From the NCBI RefSeq assembly GCF_900114115.1, contig NZ_FORX01000024.1, forward strand, positions 1-64,000: 64,000 nucleotides of DNA. The letters run 5' to 3'. The position numbers were made by a program, and so were the translations under genes. This DNA is from Desulfomicrobium apsheronum. GTDB taxonomy: Bacteria; Desulfobacterota; Desulfovibrionia; Desulfovibrionales; Desulfomicrobiaceae. Within the stretch, counting starts at the first letter, position 1; each line of letters begins with the position of its first letter. The notes beneath the pieces were generated by a model. It made no database searches, was not told the DNA's origin, and was given only the letters and a program-made list of their open reading frames with translations. Positions 52,101 to 53,431 of the stretch are shown here, piece after piece.

Positions 52101-52893
52101 TTCCGACGGAAACGACACCCTCGTCGGTGGAGCCGGGAACGATTTCATGTTCGGCGGGGCGGGGTCCGACCTGTTCTACGGCAACCTGTCCGAGGACGTG
52201 ATTATCGGCAAATACGGCAAAGTCACTCTGAGCGGCGGCAAGGTCGATGAAGTCATTGCCATGGGTGATTTGATCAGCCGGACCATGATAGACCTCTACA
52301 GCATCGAGGAAACGCCTGGCGATTCCAGGGGAAGCACGGGCGGACAGGATGCGCCCCTCATCACGGAACCCACGCCCGAGGCCCTTGAGATCGAACAGGT
52401 GCGATCCGAATCGGGCTATTCCCGCCGCGTGAGCCATCATGGCGGCCAGTCGGTTCCGGCAGCCCAGGCGCAGCCCGGAAAGGATGCGGCCCCGGCGGAC
52501 GACCCGGCCCAGGAGCAAGGGGCTCCCGCAGAGGCTGCGGCGGGGCTGCGGCCCGCCGTTTTCGGCCTGCGGCAGTCGGGCGGCGAGCCTTTCGCGTCGG
52601 CGCAAGAGCGCGAGGAATCGCTCTCTGCGGTCCGGGAAGACGGGGAGTCAACGAGTCTCCAGGGCGCCGTGGCCGGCTTGACCTGTCTTGGAGCGCTGTC
52701 GATCCGGGGCAGGGAGGAAAAGCGTCGGCTGTCCTCCGAGGAACTGGAGCGTATCACCAAGCCCAAGGGCCGGAGCTGGAACTGGGACGGGGAGAGGCTG
52801 TGCGACGAGGAAAAAACGGATTCTTCTCCTGCGCGGCTGGTCACCATATCGGGATTCACCTTCGAAAAGAAACGTCAGGCTGTGGACGCATAG
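25135..52893 (+). CDS. Giant repetitive LEPR-XLL / DUF4347 / RTX adhesin (9252 residues)
   Basis: An unbroken frame of 27.8 kb, close to 0.9 MDa. I start at the ATG at 25135, with GGAGGG 7 bp upstream. Order: basic N-terminus with the LEPR-XLL motif (LEPRILL, residues 31-37) and no Sec signal peptide; DUF4347 (about 90-260; HIFSHGSSAHLTLG, DILLYGCDVASGEAG); Gly/Ala/Ser/Val-rich LktA-like repeats (to ~2700), with a FliD-like patch near 1170-1260; six ~345-residue tandem repeats (~2720-4900); a mixed region; twelve GSW modules (~5640-7120); HGL-TGD modules (~7590-8155); RTX nonapeptides (~8935-9030); and a Pro/Ala/Glu-rich tail. It is exported and surface-bound or released, probably by the system encoded around it. 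Ca2+ should fold the RTX part. Confidence 0.95.
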   Translation: MLKHLRERFAAMRRGSVSPIEPRRKMRFETLEPRILLSADLGMEHPDLAQQDQAATVAIEQPLEHAVDPAASSAGDAPVQNSTGSFESRTELVILDASVTDHRDLLDGLREASPGNVSYDVYQLDGDSDGFEQIGDILDGRSGVDALHIFSHGSSAHLTLGASTVSLAELDRYGDELGSWAASFDHGADILLYGCDVASGEAGINFVQSLANLTGLDVAASSNATGTSIHSGDWILEASSGQIATTTLTDFAYPHLLFNLSGTAGGDTLWLDGWGTTTDGIIQYSWNSGASWSQHTLTGDLLIDLGEGDDTVVIQGFDTSFSSLFQIVGGGGNDTVIVNPGVAITAGQIDWGAETITINPDSSLIATDTIKFEAVAVDNSWNGHAQASITIDGATLSGSTISIAASTSVTAAAGLDLGLPLDVALINTHSNAIVSISGTSQINSTGAVTITATSTTATTALAKAKSLGGSVTADAAVATSIVDGSAAVRVTGTTAFSVAGALSLGASNTRSVTTTADGSAGGDTAAGGSVAVAVVSGDTEAYLGESATVISAGSLSIFASKLDNIATSAKSTSGGAGEAAGSTQTESRLSEYKAETSSGAVTIAGAVAVTDLKGHTRAYVASNQDVTTSGSLSVESLDNSDASAKADGSSVGSASVGVGAGVAINIAKIDNQAYLCGTGTITAKGAAVRAGFASENGETPSRHVLSAEAVSGASGGSVGLAGALALNIVDVLSVAEVKSGADVAIMDGKDATLTAESATVSTATAQPAGAGAVAGSVGVGASVALNIANTRTVAALADGAVLTGARDLSLSATSDNSVITEAKAGGAATGGSGVGIGGAVAISVSNNETETTLGSGLDLILSGALSAVATHKGSTTSFADGSAGGVSAGVGLALGLNVASDTTLATTERIISAAGDLMFAAHAAAASSAGAKASAAGAKQEGDTPDSEGVDKQVGAQRGLADKKATETGTKGTSGAPSTPKAETSEGGVSVAAAVGVNIADSTARAFIPDNGTVSSGGLLTLSSSNTTDATAKADGSAVSAADANGAASVNIGAAVAINLVDAVNEAYIGQGAEVEAQWLTVEAKRTEVADRTSGTVGAEAVSGASGGKIGIAGSVALNISENTSTAQIKEGAQVTLLGGDVKIVAEGSTDSTVLATAKGASVEQAAKVTAAGDTALITLETLIGTAEGQLDVSPAGTGQDDLKFTLGDGSSFIVSLNGVTKVGDIIDRINGATGNGGKLVAAFDEAKQQLRFSDTTNASAATSASTSVTQTGNPVFYRRDGGTEVTAPVGESETLNFALRVGTQSERFFVTVAGKDYNTGSGDATTWKQQWLADIKAAIKSAMVAAGQLDASAVAVVDVKFIGGQLIFDAPKTLTIWTDTTAGSGVPFKVEAQNASAALGQLGLTTLTANTDGTQQLGAKLTAVSGDAVAKKEFAAGAANVSLSGDTIALSDNHGLKTGDAVVYDSGEGTAIGGLVKGKTYYVIAAGSSTVKLAATAANAAAGTAVNLTSTGSGTQNLTLAKSAPVSAGGNLGIGASVALNISNTTTLGQIADTAVLAGTINDISLSADSISKATTTSTAGGDAAGGSGVGIGGAISVAVLNTETKAYIGSGSALTLGGDLSASATHRGVVVTKADGAASGGSAAVGIALGLNVVDDSAIATTQREIGAAGDVSFTALNSMTSTAVAKASAKGAEGEKEDGSTPTHGVDQQVGAQRGLADKKAGEAGTKGSGTTETPEAETSDGGVSVAAAVGVNITLSESKAYLPDNNRVVAGGTLTLSASNNTDATSRADGSAVDPNGTSVGIGAAVALNYTDIQNNAFIGTGANVSANGLVIEAKMAGEEKPFALTDVSATRDSIDVGADNGLQTGDTVVYDNGGGASIGGLTSGETYYAVMDNIRNFNILPSTIADFVSCLQDLGIDPGADVVNTFKTVMSTLGVNIDDSLLGTVGYKDNWIDLGVDHFLKDGDLVVYSKANLLNLGAVGGLKEGATYAVKLIAGTNRIQLLDPDTKAVVDLKFSLDNIGLFDHKLTIVNPAAVKLAATAEDALQGKTIDLTAGASGTGQKLIEKTHSFSADAQSGAGASKVGVAGSLALNIVTNRTEAVIKSGATVAAGSGDVVLTAVNTQNDSVNAASKVSGGNVGVGASIALNSLSVNVTRAEIEDTAILTGGDDLTLVADSHHGVWTTAKAGAAGGTAVSPVVAVAYVDNDTTARIGSESDLSTLSLTGALTVQARHTATAQTKADASVAGDKVGVGAAVGVSIIADSTTATIARDITAGGTADIMASATQVSHVDITASAKGNKSKEDGGKSSDETAQTQADSATGGTKALPKAQDNLAESNTNATNQTNNPGGTGGGGDNDQGTGSASVGVAAAIGVNWVTSDTTASIADGIHVIAGGALDILAESETDLATMVVGASISTDAENQDNKTNVGAAVGLNVADVSNRALIGADATVEADGITVKAVTPTGKTNDARVWALAIGGGKSANGVAGSAGINVLDMDTEASVGEGADLTSSGGIAIEADNAIAYQNIAGGGGVGKKAGVGIAVAANVIVQNTDAFIGGNVHADAKEMLSVDATSSITPLKLDIPGLPSVSPEISSIAAGGGVSTDSEAKAAVGGSAIVDVLVQNTHASIGEGAQINATTGFTPGANQGVGVGVEASSATRIVNGAGGIAAAFGGTGVGIGLDVGVIVKDTSASIGSSAKVIADQDVIVQATSSEDLLSLAMSAGVSKQNGIAGALAVSVLTAGTRATIEGSTVDAGGDVSVTASGTSEINTIALGVGASGKTAVGAAGAVNVITNTIEAEISGSTVTAGGDVSIEATNSAIIRALGLAVAGSGENAVAVTGQGNVAVNTARAAITGGSTVTAVGDVILSARDEAPSMLPDWMISEEQQDALDEYLEDSPIDLRASILALNVSIAGTGQKAVGVSLMGNAVANAIQAEISGSTVRAGVSSTGTIVNEDADVFLDAYSKAGILAVSVGVGASGDLAIQGTAFGNVITNRVETSIIGGSNVRAADQVGLTAEDDSSIRSIGLSIAASGSNAISGIVGANVITNQIAAQISGSEVASGGALSITALSDDDIMAFAGGVAASGSTAVQVTLAGNVIATTTKAGITTGAGLTHSLTAAMNGKKQFDPSTKVDLAHDTIDLGTAHGLKTGDAVTYSSGGNSAITGLEDGETYYAIVSDASGMIKLAVSKGDADAGTAINLTAVDASRSIVTAGGAVSISAKDSSTIDALAFGVSGSGSTAVGVALAANAIVNTIESGIFGSTLETGSTLSLTSESSSIIRALAIGVAGSGSTAVQVSALGNAVANTVRAAISGGSIVTAVGDVTVLAKDIAPSSIPDWIVPANRAAELNGNLAGSPIDLSGNILAAMVSVAASGSEAFNAALVGNMIANTIDAEISDSKVSTDGAVVVDALSKAGIMALTIGVAGSGSVAVNVTGYGNVITNRAKAAISDGSTVTAGGLVDLTAKDQSMIRSLGVSVAGSGAVAVGALIAANVITNTVVAEISGSTVTSDGALGVAAISESSILSLAGGVAASGTVGVLVSLTGNVITAKTNALVSGSTLEVGGAMTTHASNTSTIDALAFGVAAGTVGVGVAFSANVIVNTTEALISGSTLTNAASLQVLAESSAIIRSLAVNVGAGAVGVNVNVLGNALTSKVLATVKDSTVTANGDIVISAQDLAPSIIPEWIIPDQYQEDLEAILDDTPIDLDANILSATINVGAGAVGVNVALVGNLVLNTTEAKIDKSIVTSTTGKVAVGSSSESGITSFNVGVGGGAVAVNVVGYGNVITNMVGSTVENGSVINAGGAVAITAENTASIRALGIGVAGGAVAVGVMAAGNLIVSTVDARVDASGITSGTTLDITALSDANIIALTCAVGAGAVGVNASFSANIVTGTTKAGVVAGSVLESGGATTIEAVNSAAIDALAFGVGAGAVGVGVALSANVIDNSTEALISGSTLTNAASLQVLAESSAIIRSLAVNVGAGAVGVNVNVLGNALTSNVQATVTDSAVTANGDIVISALDQAPDNIPDWIIPDQYQADLESIFDDTPIDLDANILSATINVGAGAVGVNVALVGNLVINTTEAKIDNSIVTSTTGKVALDSASSSGITSLNVGVAGGAVAVGVVGYGNDITSIVKSTVEKASVINAGGAVAITAENSASIRALGIGVAGGAVGVGFMAAGNLISSTVDARVDASTVTSGTTLDITALSNAKIMALTGGVAAGGVGVHVALSGNFITGLTTAEVIADSVIHAGGAMTIQAENSSVIDALSFGVAAGGVGVGVALSANVIVNTTEAQISGSTITGDASLSVLSESSAVIRALALNVGAGGVAVTVGVLGNMVTSDVRSAMSGSTVTTKGDIYVSAQELAPSFIPAWIVPVQYKADLAASLADSPIELDANILAVNVSVAGGGVAASGALTGNVILNTVQAEINDADVTSAGSVTLDASSSSGIIALTAGVGVAGSVALNITGFGNAIESTVDASISNGSNVTAATTASLSATDSSSITSVGLGLAGSGVAAINGTVGYNLITNSITTEVSGSSLTSIGAASLVATSEADILSFVGGVAGSGLVAAQLSLTINEIANTISASIVDDDAGASTVTAGSLSLSATDAATIDSIAVGLAASGTVGAGAAISKNFIGNTVTTLVTGSTVVSDTGDVILNSSSPATIRSLAAGLAGAGVAGGNASVTLNEVRNTVSASIKDSSVTAQGSVQVEASDTAPGKNFLTGMPLPSKVLGSKAVTQSEFDKTANIVSFAGSIAVAGGVAGSAAISDNLIKNTVRATIDHSAVTAETGGVSAWTSSSSKILSLSAGIGAALGGALSASASINTICNTIESGVLNGSTISAGNDVQVTASDTAVINAFSLSLAGAVGAALGGAVVTNNIGFDPKDVAATGSTRAFISGASATEITRVVKADEVLVQATSNQNATGKTLGATIGIVSGGASIATGTIKGETSAFVDNHVEIGKHTDDSVHNLNVKAISTSTISSRSTAMAAGIGAGTINTSSATITPDITAFIGSDVDVELTGSGSIIAESNVKVDAWTQGVTLSLVGSVGGSFAKSTVSPKVTAYVGGGSTIRSAESASGPNDFVISASRTPVSGDSATAKAYGSAGGLLLGVVGTRAEVTDEGQVRAYVGDDSGKTTSIAMTGTTKVHADLQAKQQAVASGFAFGIVAVGSNKAFVTSNTLAHASLGRNVTIGGGGLDIHAVGNENNTAHVVAGSGGVVAGAAAEATTRNTSNTQVVMGVDETTRVDIKNELLMLSQHTAAFGASADSIAAGVVGASGSTLVNIADANVGIGFGQGVAIQAGSVVANANNIVNKNSIGDYDVTAGTGGLAGGPAASSSTVISNRTTISVADDVNIATTDGISIASSNQVNATDKVKLDSGGAIAWAKAKSSIVNNTNTNTITIGDALLSADGNISIATRSGANVYSLANAKTYGLAGAAEGESYASVHADTRMILDDGARLMSKGDIVLKAGVGNSFNVKASTDLWNKTVIPIENDPKAHGEAVQSNLIHIKTGATVAADANVYLDAQKGYTYASGKGEATDLYREVLAAIANFFGSLFGLDPVSLKIETSSSRQDASANVRVDGYVRAGAHNIRWLTVANTNQQFAPIQLTDQDAVPTRLNFTVDPLNADTISRSSGSWLSDGFEAGQYIAVRDSAGNDGIYRISSLNDVELVLESELMADVLDDQAVIFVVEQVTSNDPIQLGLATTLLNFGAAGTITRNDGLDWATAGFARGQYIRVVGSTGNDASYRIASVSGDTLSVYGTLTAESDSNANVLVQAVRQSPDHAQMAITPRPDLEFIQKRTSLIRTDGGSWLDDGFLSTTSEITIGGTTYNVVTVTAEEILLEDTYGISPASAAGVEVTTEIDSGTASLHFVEARPEIEVGSSVWTSQGFQSANRVIISGASDATNNGTYAIESIDGGLIRLVSGNLVDNGTDSNATAVVQKDVNLAAGVRLTFVSEVTGSDPAAATITKSDANWDTSVFKAGQTISFADLGGFNPNTGVYTIASVSGKTITLAGGSGIVNYTDSDTENNGATVTLSVTITDDIGFAEARAKIKRAAGSWSSDYQPGHTITISGADISANNGSYQIHSVSGNTLIITGAVQSDTVDSGQATGFRVTASSTADINYVTNKAKIIRSTGSWTTDGFNSGQTLFIENSNANDGAYVIDGVTGTVLELSFDYDLTQGTESANSSDTVIQTSPVQTFKVPDNRVMKFVKGVDGARDMIELTDDGDNWEDMKFLAGHSIQVVGSANDGLYRIDYVAANVIFLSHGGPTFAQDEAGFTTSGDKGVLGVATRIVEKQVVLQPGTSLAIGVTENTIARSSGDWYAEGFQEFQYIVIADANDGNNGTFRILSIDDLDNDGLFETMTLDGSRQFQTNESGTSISVYGARVQKGDVNSLIDVSDGVKMPTVSQEDLAANIVAEIRQLEADKGKFGIQGTAAAVGIQAQIDQLWYQLTELGLVGPGGVKSMPVTYIEAPEITAQSGDIIIRGDSLTGRGILDAPGDARITIENHSPYYLRITNDLTIKDVGGTITFNGAQVHDNASIQARNGSGLSQFSAVTTAKNTPVPLIEIRNTYNPPPTGDLATAPAPDIEIKGATILNNLGTVRVFNKEGSIFIKDLKDSDGNRISRSTIQAKTIEIKAGRDVVIATDTYHVGGDPVSLWTPVADANEATVKFDQYGNKINPDDWETSNTTHRTDSGSVIAGNNVFITARVLNINGPIQSGFENHSLTLTDDMLVVHDQMDTIPRTLAEQIALLEDASETKWITLVHPDPSVRFQPIEVQYNHETDRLIIDDVATAGGLIQLTGHIMATDKDGLLKVMDGFGTIDIDNQTQWAIEVQSLKTGEDKELVLAGTDWRVSGRDFLVSSSQNLSFKNNGDERDTIVREKGSWLKDGFFVGQQIRVTGADLEENNGYFIVAEVNDKVLILSLGGILATDFNTSSSLEISGNWITLSDEDTISRSAGSWIEDGFEVGQLIRIVNAANAGNSGEYRIASLTHDMITLESANLTSETSTASSLEIVGNWITFTDNDGQADENDTITRNAGSWITEGYRSGMTIVIAGSGGQNDGEYTILSVADKVLTLVGTAELASEQIATAGLEVRGLGNGIEGKVVITDTAYDLDLDPLVYKPLITTYTRIGDTVQVTNNDTDGVIASATSGITGSRNATYQPLEGQRYYWVNGMRVASELVEYWVSRSFWGFTVAEGKPYTGYSFNEATPVDLQPYSNFIEKSSTTNNEGYQYNFVVTDNIVNVHESEWVTTNGWWIFSTKDYHLLRTTTIGRTSFNYHSVKADYGIGIQFMGSDAGLIRVSSQSDIYLSGTISNTSGSTTITSQSGSIHQGNTRAVIRSESITLQAESGNIGVYDSIEDVLTPVRTDLYGDVLNATAAGLVAIDEIDQKLTVGTIISLLGGDVIVTVEGDIFSQDGNSLIKGNNINLTSRAGGIGSASQEVRIDSDANGGVGTPGALTGLAQGDIFVRETTGDLRVVTIESLDGDVHVTTNSGNLIDANTLESVDVRTEDELQALWDAMNLLDGDGLENQKAYQDAVTREYHTYWAYRTAQTHLVDGASQVLGDGDLIDFGTDHGLSTGDALVYRKVDSGDPGIGGLSDGRTYYAIVVDSTTIRLADSMADAAGGSALDIEPGEGNVSLTRMMAYEPAYRIVFSPAERGAYAEALDWDDARIDLEEAKRTQEFHTLHARYDALGATYMPGWKYEPGNAGYRPSFDPSDLVGDNGRITVGTHLFTTGVGVVYNANGGDAIGGLIDGEIYYVIVINDTTVQLAASAEDAANGVFLQLDASVATGSGHDLSDVDALAVGASWTEGQLRYALGIGWLKETTDTETRIEAPNLIGNSIVIDVSGSVGEKLPEQKILIHESGAMEVVGSSIDDSTPEGIKERTREAKNVLAASERDDLISIKADTDTISFGSLHGLATGDTVSFGDQGTIRLSDIPGVASADGHDNAFYFVRVIDEFTIQLFDSAENAGSTGSVGLVDITATEARVARFEDIDIQAGGRVTYVTIPTSEGDMGSAGTAIELTPAEQDAIAATPAENVTIIDSAADSIRFGSPHGLTTGARVTFGALGTVTLSALPGVTDGQVYYVRAIDANTIQLFDTEMNALGEGENGRIDITRSEIRLTQRPSETFRVDVSADTYVLLGAESDIHLGRVIAGLADIDDSEIRIKTSGGIYDFDNDDATVNIIGGRLVLEAARKSIGVEGAPVTLDQHPGAPLTARAEQGIFLMETAGDMLVDTVYSPERVDLYAEDSILDAFDGNYLNVRTKLLNLHAGTTINGIDDGMGGIGTVDNFFDIDLFYTDGPIGVVNATANTGIHIFETNGPLYVGKIVSKLGDVSLRAPGDILDYHDDPEADVIGRSIVLESHFGGIGTSGNDLDIDSSVSGPGTLTISSRRDICLTETDGDLSIARVVTGAGHTVFVGSDGAILNGRLDDEDNIVAGATWLYATGNIGSPDRAIRSIMGRVEGISIEGDICLHNTGHLVIGGISATEGLNAYRRVVISASSPVTVAETVQASDILITAADSPDSGDDLIVNSGVTVHSTAGNVALRAGDDLIIEAGASILASGTIALYGDYGNVDLGVGGIIDLQGTIAGSAFEIHGESDDDTIVLTGLTAGMPTTVWMGAGDDVLRVGSMATPVSNEGGVVDTIDGLLTVHGEDGLDTLSVDDSGDQDGDIGTMTDSTISGLGMATGIVYATVERIDIALGAGDDTFNVLGTATGTTTTVAGGAGDDEFVLSSDLDKDFGTLDTIRGDIHLYGGPGADKLVLSDRGNTTGRAVVVTETGMTGFGDAGGSGTVTYESLNGGLELWLGRGNDLVTVTGAHREEVTAVLLGGGDDTALLRDESPGEDGLVMVFGEGGSDTIDASAWKSGAVLFGDGGTATGRGSMTPQTLLSVESTAPAADGKDILIGGSGDDVLVGGGGDDKLWGDGGNDVLIGDAGRVTYRNGVLYEAGTLGRYSSSDGNDTLVGGAGNDFMFGGAGSDLFYGNLSEDVIIGKYGKVTLSGGKVDEVIAMGDLISRTMIDLYSIEETPGDSRGSTGGQDAPLITEPTPEALEIEQVRSESGYSRRVSHHGGQSVPAAQAQPGKDAAPADDPAQEQGAPAEAAAGLRPAVFGLRQSGGEPFASAQEREESLSAVREDGESTSLQGAVAGLTCLGALSIRGREEKRRLSSEELERITKPKGRSWNWDGERLCDEEKTDSSPARLVTISGFTFEKKRQAVDA
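26290..33300 (+). repeat. LktA-like repeat region of the adhesin, with three large duplicated blocks
   Basis: Here units of about 55-60 residues recur (pattern GVGAAVALNI, then N.T.A.I..GA.V.A.G...I.A). On top of this, a larger block is repeated three times: roughly 27430-28330, 29710-30600 and 31550-32480. Each block ends in a charged, low-complexity linker; in the first two the linker contains QVGAQRGLADKKA almost unchanged. The pattern resembles filamentous adhesins of the leukotoxin LktA type and predicts a beta-solenoid stalk. Confidence 0.7.
33300..39830 (+). repeat. Tandem ~1035-bp (345-residue) repeats, six copies
   Basis: A marker motif (AP..IP.WI followed by a charged stretch and SPIDL or TPIDL) occurs at 33772, 35152, 36193, 37228 and 38263, and in a variant form at 39322. 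Spacings are 1380, 1041, 1035, 1035 and 1059 bp. The 1380 contains an extra ~345 bp module. Copies starting near 35.9 and 36.9 kb are nearly identical over more than 200 bp, showing recent duplication or gene conversion. Each copy is itself built of about six ~58-residue subunits. Confidence 0.9.
42020..46500 (+). repeat. Twelve GSW modules of the adhesin
   Basis: A unit of 60-90 residues with the pattern I-R-x-x-GSW-x-x-DGF-x-x-GQ-x-I-x-I, then N-G-x-Y-x-I-x-S-V, then a short hydrophobic strand. Copies begin near 42070, 42320, 42580, 42800, 43070, 43340, 43570, 43840, 44110, 45800, 46040 and 46270. They are strongly diverged from each other. A small beta-barrel fold is likely; the family is not one I recognise. 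Confidence 0.75.
47895..49610 (+). repeat. HGL-TGD modules of the adhesin (cluster of four)
   Basis: Units of about 75-90 residues with the pattern D-x-I-x-F-G-x-x-HGL-x-TGD-x-V-x-Y or F, then GGL-x-x-G-x-x-YY-x-I or V, then T-x-x-L-x-x-S-x-x-D-A. Copies start near 47905, 48385, 48930 and 49345. Further copies lie at about 29450, 30690, 30990 and 34540. The last interrupts the 1035-bp tandem array. Confidence 0.75.
51940..52200 (+). repeat. RTX calcium-binding nonapeptide repeats
   Basis: The adhesin C-terminus contains GGxGxDxL-type nonapeptides (IGGSGDDVLVGGGGDD, GGNDVLIGD, then GGAGNDFMFGGAGSD). Degenerate Asp/Gly-rich repeats extend back to about 51010. Such repeats bind Ca2+ and fold outside the cell, and are the normal C-terminal mark of type I secretion substrates. 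Confidence 0.88.
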
Positions 52894-52939
52894 TCCGGCC
52901 TTTTTCATACGGAGCCTGCAACATACAAGGAGTGTACAC

Positions 52940-53254
52940 GTGACAATGGAAGACAAGACGCCTCAGGAAAAGACGGAAGACCACCAGATCCGCTGGGACG
53001 GGAGCCGCATGCGTACCACGTATGCCAACGTCTGCAACGTATCGAGCACGCGCGAGGAAGTGGCGTTCATGTTCGGCGTCAACAAGAACTGGCACCCGTC
53101 GCAGAAGGAGTTGGTCATCGAGCTTTCCGACCGCGTCATCATCAACCCTTACGCGGCCAAGCGCCTGGCCCTTCTCCTGACTAACACCATGGCCGAATAC
53201 GAGAAGCGCTTCGGCGTGATCAATCTCGAAATGCCCGACGTCACCCCGCAATAG
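52940..53254 (+). CDS. DUF3467 family protein
   Basis: A 104-residue protein with the DUF3467 pattern: YANVCNVSSTREEVAFMFGVN near the start, an ELSDRVIINPYAAKRLALLL core, and a final Tyr/Phe-rich helix. I take the GTG at 52940 as start because AAGGAG lies 7 bp before it; an ATG two codons later would be 13 bp away. It follows the adhesin by 46 bp, so it is probably in the same transcript. The family is cytosolic and uncharacterised; in this place it could be a chaperone or regulator for the adhesin or its export, which is inference. Confidence 0.8.
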   Translation: MTMEDKTPQEKTEDHQIRWDGSRMRTTYANVCNVSSTREEVAFMFGVNKNWHPSQKELVIELSDRVIINPYAAKRLALLLTNTMAEYEKRFGVINLEMPDVTPQ

Positions 53255-53277
53255 GGCATGACGCGGACTTTCGCATC

Positions 53278-53306
53278 AGGCCCGGCACGGGGATGTGCCG
53301 GGCCTT
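53278..53306 (+). terminator. Hairpin after the DUF3467 gene
   Basis: AGGCCCGGCAC pairs with GTGCCGGGCCT over a short loop. The T-run after it is weak (TTCACGTGTTT), so it may attenuate rather than fully stop transcription into the export genes. Confidence 0.65.
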
Positions 53307-53431
53307 CACGTGTTTGAATCCGGGTTTTCCCTTGTTTTTTGACCAGATAGCTGGTTAACTGAGTAGGTTAAAGGGGTTTGGTCTTCTGCCTGCACCGGCG
53401 TCGCCGTTGCAGTGGATCAGGTTTCATCATT

